Assembly (NCBI GenBank): GCA_051883095.1
Contig: JBJETB010000033.1
Span: forward strand, 1 to 64,000
Source of the DNA: SUG1106 sp051883095
Lineage (GTDB): Bacteria; Bacillota; Clostridia; Peptostreptococcales; Anaerovoracaceae
DNA length: 64,000 nt
Reading direction: 5' to 3'
The first letter of the stretch is position 1. Each line of letters opens with the position of its first letter. A model generated the notes under the pieces. It worked only from the letters and a program-made list of their open reading frames with translations. It did no database searches and was not told the DNA's origin. The position numbers and the translations under genes are program-made. Shown one piece after another: positions 50,453 to 58,398 of this stretch.

Positions 50453-52668
50453 TGGCAGAATTAAAGAGAAATGAAAAATTAGATATTGTCAATATTCTTA
50501 AAGACCTTGACAAGTACGAACCTAGAAGAAGAGGCTGGACATGGAGAGAAAAGGCTGAAGATCAGCACATGGGACCTTTCGAATACCATGAAATCTCCAA
50601 GCCGCTCAAGCAGAGCGTTCCTCTTCCTCCTGCAAAGTTCATGGAAAACATCGACCCGCAGCCTATGCAGACTATCACTACTGAAATCGCTTCCGGAAGA
50701 TTCGAGGACGATATCAGAAGAATGAGAATGGGTGCTTGGCACGGTGCTGACCATCTGATGGTTATCAGACACATGGGACAGTCCCATATCGACGGACTTA
50801 TGGAAGGTACTCCGCAGGGTATCGGCGGTGTTCCTATTACAAGAAAGCAGATCAGAGCTCAGAGAAAAGCTATCGACATGATCGAGGATGAAGTTGGTCG
50901 TCCTATCAACTACCATTCATATGTATCAGGCGTAGCAGGACCTGACGTAGCAGTTCTTTTCGCAGAAGAGGGCGTAAACGGAGCTCACCAGGACCCTCAG
51001 TACAACGTACTTTACAGAGACGTTAACTGTGTAAGATCCTTCGTAGATGCCTGCGAATCCAAGAAGATCATGGCATGGGCAGACATGCTGCAGATCGACG
51101 GAGCTCACAACGCAAACGCTACAGCAAGAGAAGCATGGAAGGTAATGCCGGAACTTATCGTTCAGCATGCTATCAACTCCAGATTCTCAGAAAAGGTTGG
51201 CATCAAGCCTGAAAACATCTCACTGTCAACAGTACCTCCTACAGCAACTCCTGCTCCATGCGTATATATGGACCTTCCTTATGCAGTTGCACTCAGAGAG
51301 ATCTGTGACAGATACAAGATGAGAGCTCAGATGAACACCAAGTACATCCAGTCATCAGCAAGAGAAGCTACAGTTACTCACGTAATGAACATGTTCATCT
51401 CCAAGCTGACAAGCGCTGATATTCAGTCAACTATCACTCCTGACGAAGGAAGAAACGTTCCATGGCACATCTACAACATGGAAGCCTGCGACACAGCTAA
51501 GCAGACTCTTATCGGCTTAGACGGTCTCATGGATATGGTTGAGCTGAAGAAGGATGGTCCGCTGAGAGAAATGGCAAGAGACATCAAGGAAAGAGCTCTC
51601 CTGTTCATGGAAGAAATCGTTGAAAACGGCGGCTACTTCCAGGCTGTTCAGGACGGATTCTTCGTTGACTCCGCTAAATACCCTGAAAGAAACGGCGACG
51701 GTATCGCTCGTAAGATTGACGGCGGCGTAGGCTACGGTTTCATCTTCGAAAGAGACGAAGACTACATGGCTCCTGTAACTGCACACTACGGATACAACAA
51801 CGTGGAGCAGTACGGCGGAGATCCTGAAAATCCATCAGCTTTAATCGGCGGATGTACTTTCGAAGACAGAAGCAAGATTGTTTACATCGACGAATTAGAC
51901 GATATTGATAATGTAAACGTAAGACTTGAAAAGGTTGCTAAATACAGAACAGGCGACGTTATCACTCCGGAAGTTGAGTGGTGCGGCGACAGAGTAATCA
52001 TGCTGACAATGATGCTTCCTGTTGAAAAGAGAGTTGCTGAAGCTGCAGCTGTTGAGTTAGGCAGAAAGCTTGGACTGGTTGACCCTGAAGTTATCAATGC
52101 AGAAGTAATGCAGGATGCAGAAGGTACCAGAATCGAGCTCAAGGGCAGAGTAGACTTCGACATCGACCTGACTACTCTTGAGATTCCACCTGAACCACAC
52201 TACATGACCGATAAGGAATTATATGATGAATTCGAAGGTCATGAACACATGAAGGTTGTTTGCGGTACAGTTGGAGAAGACGAGCACTCCGTAGGTATGA
52301 GAGAAATCATCAACATCAAGCACGGCGGAATTGAAAAGTGGGGTATCGAGTGCGTATACCTCGGAACTTCCGTACCGGTTGAGAAGATCGTTGACGCATG
52401 CATCGAGGAAAACGCTCAGGCAATCCTTGCATCCACAATTATTTCTCATGACAACGTTCACTACAAGAACATGAAGAGAATCAACGACCTTTGCGTTGAA
52501 AAGGGCATCAGAGATAAGGTTATCATCTGTGCCGGCGGTACTCAGGTAATTCCTGAAGAAGCTGTTAAGACAGGTATCGATATGGGATTCGGCAGAAACT
52601 CCCACGGTATCGACGTAGCTACATTCCTGGCTGAAGAAAGACAGAGAAGAAGAGGCGAAAGAGAATAA
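50452..52668 (+). CDS. oraE: D-ornithine 4,5-aminomutase, E subunit
   Basis: A 738-aa catalytic subunit. The N-terminal two thirds form the TIM barrel and PLP region (QSHIDGLMEGTPQGIGGVPITR, GAHQDPQYNVLYRDVNCVRSF). The C-terminal Rossmann domain carries the base-off cobalamin motif DxHxxG as DEHSVG (about residue 607), with GTSVP and CAGGTQVIPEEAV. The PLP Lys of this class lies in the C-terminal domain. A terminator follows. The reactivase is no longer directly adjacent. Confidence 0.96.
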   Translation: MAELKRNEKLDIVNILKDLDKYEPRRRGWTWREKAEDQHMGPFEYHEISKPLKQSVPLPPAKFMENIDPQPMQTITTEIASGRFEDDIRRMRMGAWHGADHLMVIRHMGQSHIDGLMEGTPQGIGGVPITRKQIRAQRKAIDMIEDEVGRPINYHSYVSGVAGPDVAVLFAEEGVNGAHQDPQYNVLYRDVNCVRSFVDACESKKIMAWADMLQIDGAHNANATAREAWKVMPELIVQHAINSRFSEKVGIKPENISLSTVPPTATPAPCVYMDLPYAVALREICDRYKMRAQMNTKYIQSSAREATVTHVMNMFISKLTSADIQSTITPDEGRNVPWHIYNMEACDTAKQTLIGLDGLMDMVELKKDGPLREMARDIKERALLFMEEIVENGGYFQAVQDGFFVDSAKYPERNGDGIARKIDGGVGYGFIFERDEDYMAPVTAHYGYNNVEQYGGDPENPSALIGGCTFEDRSKIVYIDELDDIDNVNVRLEKVAKYRTGDVITPEVEWCGDRVIMLTMMLPVEKRVAEAAAVELGRKLGLVDPEVINAEVMQDAEGTRIELKGRVDFDIDLTTLEIPPEPHYMTDKELYDEFEGHEHMKVVCGTVGEDEHSVGMREIINIKHGGIEKWGIECVYLGTSVPVEKIVDACIEENAQAILASTIISHDNVHYKNMKRINDLCVEKGIRDKVIICAGGTQVIPEEAVKTGIDMGFGRNSHGIDVATFLAEERQRRRGERE

Positions 52669-52697
52669 TCGCTTTGCTGCAATAAAGACAAAACCTG

Positions 52698-52731
52698 AAA
52701 GGGGCCGGGCCTGTGCCCAGGCCCCTTTTTT
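52698..52731 (+). terminator. Terminator after oraE
   Basis: AAGGGGCC and GGCCCCTT pair across an inner GGGC-CTGT-GCCC hairpin, followed by T6. It should end or reduce transcription of the ornithine operon before the reactivase gene. Confidence 0.9.
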
Positions 52732-52753
52732 ATAAAAGTAAATATACCTCACA

Positions 52754-52864
52754 CGCCAACATACATTTTATGGTTGTAAAAAAAGACTAAAAATGTAGGA
52801 AGACTGGTGTGCGTAAAAAACCGTTGTTGCCATTAGCGTTTGATATAAGGTTTTTTGCCAACAA
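52754..52864. repeat. Inverted 9-mer doublet element, copy 5 (decayed)
   Basis: CGCCAACAT (plus) at 52754 and one intact doublet TTGTTGCCA (52824) / TGCCAACAA (52856) with the same 32-bp offset. TGGTTGTAA (52771) and TGGTGTGCG (52805, 51 bp after the first) look like worn copies. The last 9-mer touches the ATG of the nuclease-like ORF. The motif is closest to copy 3. Confidence 0.65.
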
Positions 52865-53322
52865 TGCATTTGCAGGGGATTCCGAAGTATTATTTTTTTC
52901 ATGATCATAATAAGGATTGCTGGGCCAATCAGCCTTATGAGAAAAGTAATTACAAGCCTGAAGAAAAAAAGCATACGACTTCACGGGGCTTGAAAGTGCG
53001 CTCGAAGTCGGAGGTTCTGATAGCAGAAATGCTTTACATATTTAACATCCAGTTCAGATATGAACAGGTAATACGAATCGGCGGAATTATGCTGGTTCCG
53101 GATTTTACCATTAGGCTGCCCGACGGAAGAATATTTTACTGGGAGCACTGTGGTATGATGTCGTCAAAGGAATATCGTGAACATCAGAAGTGGAAGATGG
53201 AAGTGTATGAAAAAGCAGGTATCGTTCCATGGAAGAACCTCATCGTGACCTACGATGATGAGGACGGTAATATAAATGTAGGAATAATTGAAAGTGAAAT
53301 CAAGAACAAATTAATAGTATAG
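52864..53322 (+). CDS. PD-(D/E)XK nuclease-like protein, probably 5'-truncated
   Basis: About 152 aa from ATG 52864 (a TTG at 52855 is also in frame). It has the catalytic-looking set VRSKSEVLIAEML (Glu), VPDFTIRLPDGRIFYWEHCGMM (Asp and Glu-His) and YEKAGIVPWKNLIVTYDDEDGN. I recall related proteins in gut Clostridia with about 150 more residues in front of the WANQPYEKSNY segment, so this may be a remnant. No ribosome site is visible. It sits between the oraE terminator and the reactivase, inside what is otherwise an ornithine gene cluster. Confidence 0.6.
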   Translation: MHLQGIPKYYFFHDHNKDCWANQPYEKSNYKPEEKKHTTSRGLKVRSKSEVLIAEMLYIFNIQFRYEQVIRIGGIMLVPDFTIRLPDGRIFYWEHCGMMSSKEYREHQKWKMEVYEKAGIVPWKNLIVTYDDEDGNINVGIIESEIKNKLIV

Positions 53323-53341
53323 ATAAAAAACGGAGGTAACA

Positions 53342-55093
53342 ATGAAAGTAGATGTTTTAGTAGCCGAGATAGGCTCAACCACCACGGTGGTAAATGCGTT
53401 CAAGGATCTGGACAGCGATAATCCTGTATTCTGGGCGCAGGGGCAGGCCCCCACATCGGTACTGGACGGAGATGTGAGAATCGGGCTCCAGGGGGCTATC
53501 GATGACCTTTGCCGCAAGATGAACATCGACAGTCTGGAATATGATGAAATGCTTGCCACGTCGTCAGCGGCAGGCGGCCTGAAGATGACAGTGCATGGTC
53601 TGGTATACGATATGACGGCTAAGGCGGCCAAGGAAGCGGCACTGGGAGCAGGCGGAATTATACATGATATAACTGTCGGAAAACTGAGAAGAAGCGATAT
53701 CGCCAGAATAAAGGAGATCAATCCTAATCTGATTCTGATTGCAGGCGGAGTAGACTACGGCGAAAGAGACACCGCAATATATAACGCAGAGATGATCAGA
53801 GCCATGGGCCTTAAAACACCTGTGGTTTATGCAGGAAATATTGAGAACCAGGACGAGATGAAACTTATCTTCGATGAGGAAAGCGGACAGTATCTCTACC
53901 TTGTAGACAATGTTTACCCTAAGATAGATACTCTCAACGTGGAACCTTGCCGTAAGGTAATTCAGGAAGCCTTTGAAGACCACATCACCCACGCACCGGG
54001 AATGGAACACGTGAGAGATATGGTCAGCGGCCCTATAATTCCGACGCCGGGAGCTGTAATGGAGTGTACCAAGCTGCTTTATGACTGCATCGGAGATGTA
54101 ATGACCATAGACGTAGGCGGAGCGACTACAGACGTTCACGCAGTTACAGAAGATTCCGATGCGGTTGCAAGAATACTCACCGCACCTGAGCCTAAGGCCA
54201 AGAGAACCGTAGAAGGAGACCTGGGCGTATACGTAAACAGAATGAAGGTCATCGAGTCTATCGGTGAGGAAAAGCTCAGAGAAGAATGCGAAAACCAGCT
54301 GCACATAGACCTTGACAAGACACTGGAAACCTATGTGGCAATTCCTAAGAACGAGGATGAAATCAAGCTTGTAGAGAGACTCACCAAAGAAGCGGTTTTG
54401 AGAGCCGTTGAAAGACACGCAGGCCAGATCAGATATGTCTATGGACCTACCGGAAGACAGACACTGGCAGAAGGCAAGGACCTGACCCAGGTAAAATATA
54501 TTGTAGGAACCGGCGGAGCACTTACACGCCTTCCTCACAGAGTTGACATTATGAAACTCATTCCTGAAGATAATGAGACCGGGATGAAGCTTTACCCGAG
54601 CGATGCAGTGAAGATTCTTGTGGATAACGATTACATCATGGCATCCCTGGGAGTGCTTTCCAAGACCCACAGAGCGGGAGCAATCAAGCTTCTGGGAAAG
54701 AGCCTCGGAATGGAACTAAAAGAAAAAGAGCATATTGTACAAAAGGCTCAGTTTATTGAGGAACTTCAGCGTATTCAGGCTGCTAAACAGGCCAAAGATG
54801 AAGAAACAGCACATCACATCGAAGAGATGGAAAAGATGGGCTACGATATGACTGAATACAAAGAAGCTCTGGAAGAGAAAATCGGCGGTGCTACACGCGA
54901 GGAAGTGGAAGCGGCCAAGAGAGAAGCTCTTGCGGCTGACAGAACCATTAAAAAAGGTGCTGACCTTATAGAAGACGATTACGACCCTGCACAGCATGTA
55001 ATGAGGGGATGCGGTGAGGTTGACGGAAGACCGAACTGCAACAGAGACTGCAAACACTGCATGCGCAAGCACTGCCCGTACCGTCAGGAATAG
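53342..55093 (+). CDS. GlmL/MutL-type reactivase of ornithine aminomutase
   Basis: A 583-aa ASKHA-fold ATPase (VAEIGSTTTVVNAF, MTIDVGGATTDVHAV, YIVGTGGALTRL). MutL/GlmL proteins accompany B12 mutases and are thought to exchange damaged cobalamin using ATP. It probably serves OraS/OraE. After about residue 460 comes a helical Lys/Glu-rich extension and then a tail with five Cys (GCG, NCNRDC, HCMRKHC). AGGAGG-type site CGGAGG precedes the ATG. It is 19 nt behind the nuclease-like ORF and 11 nt ahead of orr. Confidence 0.88.
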   Translation: MKVDVLVAEIGSTTTVVNAFKDLDSDNPVFWAQGQAPTSVLDGDVRIGLQGAIDDLCRKMNIDSLEYDEMLATSSAAGGLKMTVHGLVYDMTAKAAKEAALGAGGIIHDITVGKLRRSDIARIKEINPNLILIAGGVDYGERDTAIYNAEMIRAMGLKTPVVYAGNIENQDEMKLIFDEESGQYLYLVDNVYPKIDTLNVEPCRKVIQEAFEDHITHAPGMEHVRDMVSGPIIPTPGAVMECTKLLYDCIGDVMTIDVGGATTDVHAVTEDSDAVARILTAPEPKAKRTVEGDLGVYVNRMKVIESIGEEKLREECENQLHIDLDKTLETYVAIPKNEDEIKLVERLTKEAVLRAVERHAGQIRYVYGPTGRQTLAEGKDLTQVKYIVGTGGALTRLPHRVDIMKLIPEDNETGMKLYPSDAVKILVDNDYIMASLGVLSKTHRAGAIKLLGKSLGMELKEKEHIVQKAQFIEELQRIQAAKQAKDEETAHHIEEMEKMGYDMTEYKEALEEKIGGATREEVEAAKREALAADRTIKKGADLIEDDYDPAQHVMRGCGEVDGRPNCNRDCKHCMRKHCPYRQE

Positions 55094-55104
55094 GAGGAAA
55101 TAAA

Positions 55105-56199
55105 ATGTATCCAAGATTATTAGTTGATTTAAATAAGTTAAAGTCAAACCTGGATGCCGTTGCAAAGATTACCAGGGAGCAGGGAGGATGCTCTCTGATG
55201 ATTGTAACAAAAGGTCTATGTGCAGACCATGAAATGACCAAGATGGTGGCAAATCATCCTGCTGTGGATTATATGGCAGACTCCAGAGTGATGAATATTA
55301 AAACCTATGCAGAGGAAGCAAGAAAGAACGGCAAGATGACTGTACTTCTGAGAATTCCGATGCATGCTGAAGTGGCTGATGTTGTAAAGTATGTAGACCT
55401 GAGCTTTAATTCTGAACTTTCGACTATAAGACTTCTCAATGAAGAAGCCGGTAAAATAGGCGTAGAGCATAACATCCTTCTGATGATCGACCTGGGTGAC
55501 CTGAGAGAAGGTATTTTCTATCAGAATGAGGATCAGATTTTCGCAGCTGTTGAAGAAATCCTCAAGATGGAAAACATCAACCTTTATGGTGTAGGTGTAA
55601 ATCTCACCTGCTATGGAGCTATCATTCCAAAGAATGACAACCTTTCAAACCTGGTTGCCATCGCCCGCAAGATTGAGGAAAAGTTCGGCATCAAGCTTAA
55701 CATGGTTTCCGGCGGAAACTCCAGCTCCATCTATCTTATAGGCAAAGGCGAACTTCCTGAGGGAATCAACAACCTGAGACTTGGAGAATCTTTCCTCCTT
55801 GGAAATGACACTGCGTACGGCGAAAAGCTTCCGGGAACAGTCAGTGATACTCTTATCCTTGAAGCTCAGATTGTAGAGCTCAAAGAAAAGCCGTCACTAC
55901 CGATCGGAGAAGTAGGCGTGGATGCTTTCGGACAGAAACCTTACTATGAGGACAGAGGCATCATCAAGAGAGCTATTATAGCCATAGGTAAGCAGGATAC
56001 AGACATTGACAGCATGGAACCGCTTGACGAGAAAATTGATATCCTTGGCGGCAGCTCGGACCATATTATCCTTGATGTAACCAAATCAGACACAGAATAC
56101 AAAGTAGGCGATGTGGTTCGCTTCGTGCTGGGATACGGCGGTATGCTTAAAACGGCAACCAGCCCTTACGTAGAAAAGGCATATATAAATATAAAGTAG
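55105..56199 (+). CDS. orr: Ornithine racemase
   Basis: A 364-aa PLP enzyme of the alanine-racemase N-terminal fold that makes D-ornithine from L-ornithine, the substrate of the aminomutase. It has MYPRLLVDLNKLKSNLDAV, the PLP Lys in LMIVTKGLCADHEM, GVGVNLTCYGAI and MVSGGNSSSIYL. Its neighbours (reactivase and aminomutase genes) support ornithine as substrate rather than alanine. GGAGG lies 8 nt before the ATG. Confidence 0.94.
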   Translation: MYPRLLVDLNKLKSNLDAVAKITREQGGCSLMIVTKGLCADHEMTKMVANHPAVDYMADSRVMNIKTYAEEARKNGKMTVLLRIPMHAEVADVVKYVDLSFNSELSTIRLLNEEAGKIGVEHNILLMIDLGDLREGIFYQNEDQIFAAVEEILKMENINLYGVGVNLTCYGAIIPKNDNLSNLVAIARKIEEKFGIKLNMVSGGNSSSIYLIGKGELPEGINNLRLGESFLLGNDTAYGEKLPGTVSDTLILEAQIVELKEKPSLPIGEVGVDAFGQKPYYEDRGIIKRAIIAIGKQDTDIDSMEPLDEKIDILGGSSDHIILDVTKSDTEYKVGDVVRFVLGYGGMLKTATSPYVEKAYINIK

Positions 56200-56215
56200 T
56201 AAAGCAGGCAAGAAA

Positions 56216-56842
56216 ATGATAAAGAAAAGATACGACAAAGCAGGCCCTGCTGTGGCAGAGGCCATGAAAAAAAGAGGATTTGATGCATATTATGTTTCCA
56301 CTGCAGAGGAAGCCAGAGCAAAGGCACTGGAACTGATACCGGAAGATTCGACTGTTTCCTGGGGAGGCAGCGTGACTATTGACCAAATCGGCCTTAAACA
56401 GGCTGTTATAGAAGGCGGGTATAAGGTGATAAACCGCGATGCGGCTGGGACGCCTGAGGAAAGAACAGAGCTCATGCGAAAGGCTTTGACCTGCGACGTT
56501 TTCCTTATGAGCGCCAACGCGGTTTCAGAAGACGGCCAGATGGTGAACATTGACGGTAACGGAAACAGAGTTGCAGCTCTCTGCTTCGGACCTAAGGAGG
56601 TCATCGTGGTAGCCGGCATGAACAAGGTGGCAGGAAATATTGAGGAGGCGTATGCCAGAGCACGGAAATTCGCTGCTCCGGTCAACGCTCAGAGATTTAA
56701 TCTCGGAACACCGTGTAACAGGACAGGTATGTGCGCAGACTGTCTGAGTCCTGACAGCATCTGCTCTCAGCTTGTGGTTACCCGCAGGACAAGCGGCGGC
56801 AGGATTAAGGTAATCCTGGTTGGCGAGGACCTGGGATTTTAG
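56216..56842 (+). CDS. LUD-domain protein with Cys-rich C-terminus
   Basis: A 208-aa protein of the LUD (LutC/YkgG-like, DUF162) fold. It shows VSWGGSVTIDQIGL and DVFLMSANAVSEDGQMVNIDGNGNRVAAL. Four Cys in TPCNRTGMCADCLSPDSIC suggest a metal or Fe-S site. LUD proteins are linked to lactate use, but stand-alone members have no proven role. It lies 16 nt behind orr and is the last gene of the cluster, so a link to ornithine or D-amino acid use is possible. Confidence 0.85.
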   Translation: MIKKRYDKAGPAVAEAMKKRGFDAYYVSTAEEARAKALELIPEDSTVSWGGSVTIDQIGLKQAVIEGGYKVINRDAAGTPEERTELMRKALTCDVFLMSANAVSEDGQMVNIDGNGNRVAALCFGPKEVIVVAGMNKVAGNIEEAYARARKFAAPVNAQRFNLGTPCNRTGMCADCLSPDSICSQLVVTRRTSGGRIKVILVGEDLGF

Positions 56843-56943
56843 AAAAAGACTTGAATTTTTCAGGCTTTAGGATTATGATGAATTTAAAGCGCAGACTCCG
56901 CATATAAAGGCTCTGTCCATGCCGGATTCTGCGTTTTATACTT

Positions 56944-57019
56944 GGGCCCGTAGCTCAGCTGGGAGAGCGCTGCGTTCGCAACGCAGAGGCCGAGGGTTCG
57001 AACCCCTTCGGGTCCACCA
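56944..57019 (+). tRNA. tRNA-Ala(CGC)
   Basis: 76 nt, with acceptor GGGCCCG/CGGGTCC containing the G3-U70 pair that identifies alanine tRNA. The D arm GCTC-AGCTGGGA-GAGC, anticodon loop TTCGCAA in a CTGCG/CGCAG stem and T arm GAGGG-TTCGAAC-CCCTT are all present. CCA is encoded. Confidence 0.96.
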
Positions 57020-57040
57020 AAGGAGAAAAACATGTACATA

Positions 57041-57068
57041 AAAAAGGCATCCTTGCGGGTGCCTTTTA
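57041..57068. terminator. Bidirectional terminator, tRNA-Ala / SDR gene
   Basis: AAAAAGGCATCC and GGGTGCCTTTT form a stem with A-rich and T-rich flanks, between the tRNA (plus) and the SDR gene (minus). Confidence 0.85.
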
Positions 57069-57071
57069 ATA

Positions 57072-57875
57072 TTACCAGGTACGGGAATTAAGTTTCTTAA
57101 ATTCACCTACGGTGGATACGTGGGAGTTCAGCCCGCCGTCCACATTAACAATCTGGCCGGTTACGTAATTGCTTTCGTCGGAAGCCAGATATACGCACAT
57201 GTGACCTATATCTTCAGGGCATCCATAGCGGTCGACAGCAATATTGTTCAGGAAAATGTCTTTAAGCACCTGAGGTACGCGTGCTTCATTCTCAGGAGTA
57301 ACGATAAGACCCGGTCTTACGCAGTTGCAGCGAATTTTCTGCTTGCCGTACTGAAGTGCAGTGTACTGGGTAAGCATGTTTACACCGGCTTTGGCACAGG
57401 CATAGGCTGTAGAGCCCAGGTCACCGCCGCAGGAAGCCATGGAACCTATGTTGATAATGGAACCGCCATTTTCATTTTTTTGCATATACGGCAGAACACA
57501 TTGGATGGAATAAAAAGTACCACGCATATCGCTCTGGAAAATGGCATCCCACATTTCCAGAGTAAGTTCGTCTACGCGGCCGTCCTTAAGGCCCACGTTT
57601 GCGGCGTTGTTTACCAGTATATCAATTTTTCCGTACTTTTCTGCTGTGTCATCAATGAGTTTTTTGATGCTGGATGTATCGGTCATATCCATAAAGTGAT
57701 ATGACGCCTCTCCGCCTTCTGCTGCAATCATGTCAACGACAGCCTGACCTTTCTCTTCCCTTCGACCACAAATAACTACCTTTGCTCCTTCTGAGGCAAA
57801 GAGTCTGGCAATTCCGATACCGATTCCACTGGTGGAACCGGTAACGATTGCAACCTTTTCGTTTAATCTTTTCAC
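57072..57875 (-). CDS. SDR family oxidoreductase
   Basis: A 267-aa classical short-chain dehydrogenase. The cofactor loop is VTGSTSGIGIGIA, then the NNAAN motif, the active Ser in INIGSMASCGG and YACAK (YxxxK). The R in VVICGRREEKG suggests NADP, though the evidence is weak. The substrate is unknown. It is divergent from the TRAP operon, whose end carries another SDR (63617), so both may act on the imported compound. Confidence 0.9.
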   Translation of the reverse strand: MKRLNEKVAIVTGSTSGIGIGIARLFASEGAKVVICGRREEKGQAVVDMIAAEGGEASYHFMDMTDTSSIKKLIDDTAEKYGKIDILVNNAANVGLKDGRVDELTLEMWDAIFQSDMRGTFYSIQCVLPYMQKNENGGSIINIGSMASCGGDLGSTAYACAKAGVNMLTQYTALQYGKQKIRCNCVRPGLIVTPENEARVPQVLKDIFLNNIAVDRYGCPEDIGHMCVYLASDESNYVTGQIVNVDGGLNSHVSTVGEFKKLNSRTW

Positions 57876-57970
57876 GATAATTACCTACCTTTTTTCACAA
57901 TTTTACATCTTTTCTACATCTCTTATTATGTACTGAATTTTGAACAAGAAAACAAAATTTGTACTTTTAC

Positions 57971-57999
57971 ACAATAAAACAAATAAAAAACAATGTCAA
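57971..57999 (-). promoter_or_regulatory. Promoter of the SDR gene
   Basis: On the minus strand, TTGACA (57999-57994), a 17-nt spacer and TATTGT (57976-57971). The rest of 57876-58398 is AT-rich, with a tandem CTCCAAATAT pair (58061-58080) and the sites listed next; no gene is seen there. Confidence 0.6.
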
Positions 58000-58156
58000 T
58001 ACACAAACGAGAAGTGTATTGTATACTTTTTAGTACAAAATTGTGAGATTTTTGACAAACCTCCAAATATCTCCAAATATAATATATGTATTCTTTCAAA
58101 AAATATGCTGTAAGGATGCGCAAAGAGAGTACCCCCTATAGATAATCAGGAACAAT

Positions 58157-58203
58157 GGTGAAGAGCATAACCAGTATGTTTTCTAGCGGTGAAAATTTTC
58201 ACC
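58157..58203. promoter_or_regulatory. Enhancer palindromes of the TRAP operon
   Basis: GGTGAAAATTTTCACC (58188-58203) is a perfect 16-bp palindrome. GGTGAAGAGCATAACC (58157-58172) keeps the left half, 31 bp upstream (three helical turns). They lie 124-170 bp ahead of the -24/-12 promoter and are likely bound by the activator encoded at 62210. Confidence 0.75.
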
Positions 58204-58326
58204 ATATTTTTATTATATGCGAGAGTTAAAACCGTAGTTGAAGTGTAAAATAAAAAGTTCATTTATGTTTAAAAAAGCGCATTGAAGCCGTGTTATGTTT
58301 GTTCAATGAATAGTGAATAAAAAAAT

Positions 58327-58342
58327 TGGCACAATTATTGCT
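58327..58342 (+). promoter_or_regulatory. Sigma-54 promoter of the TRAP operon
   Basis: TGGCACAATTATTGCT matches the -24/-12 consensus TGGCAC-N5-TTGCW exactly, 57 nt before dctP. Confidence 0.93.
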
Positions 58343-58398
58343 CTAATAGCGTTTAGAGTGTGTGCATAAAAAAGTGTACACAGGAAAGGAGCTAAAAA

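Noticed and set aside
53564..54670. 368-codon open frame antisense to the reactivase
   Set aside because: A mirror of the codon bias of the real gene; no start signal or recognisable domain.
58061..58080. Tandem CTCCAAATAT pair as an activator site
   Set aside because: It is only two direct 10-mers in AT-rich DNA, with no symmetry and no counterpart near other promoters.
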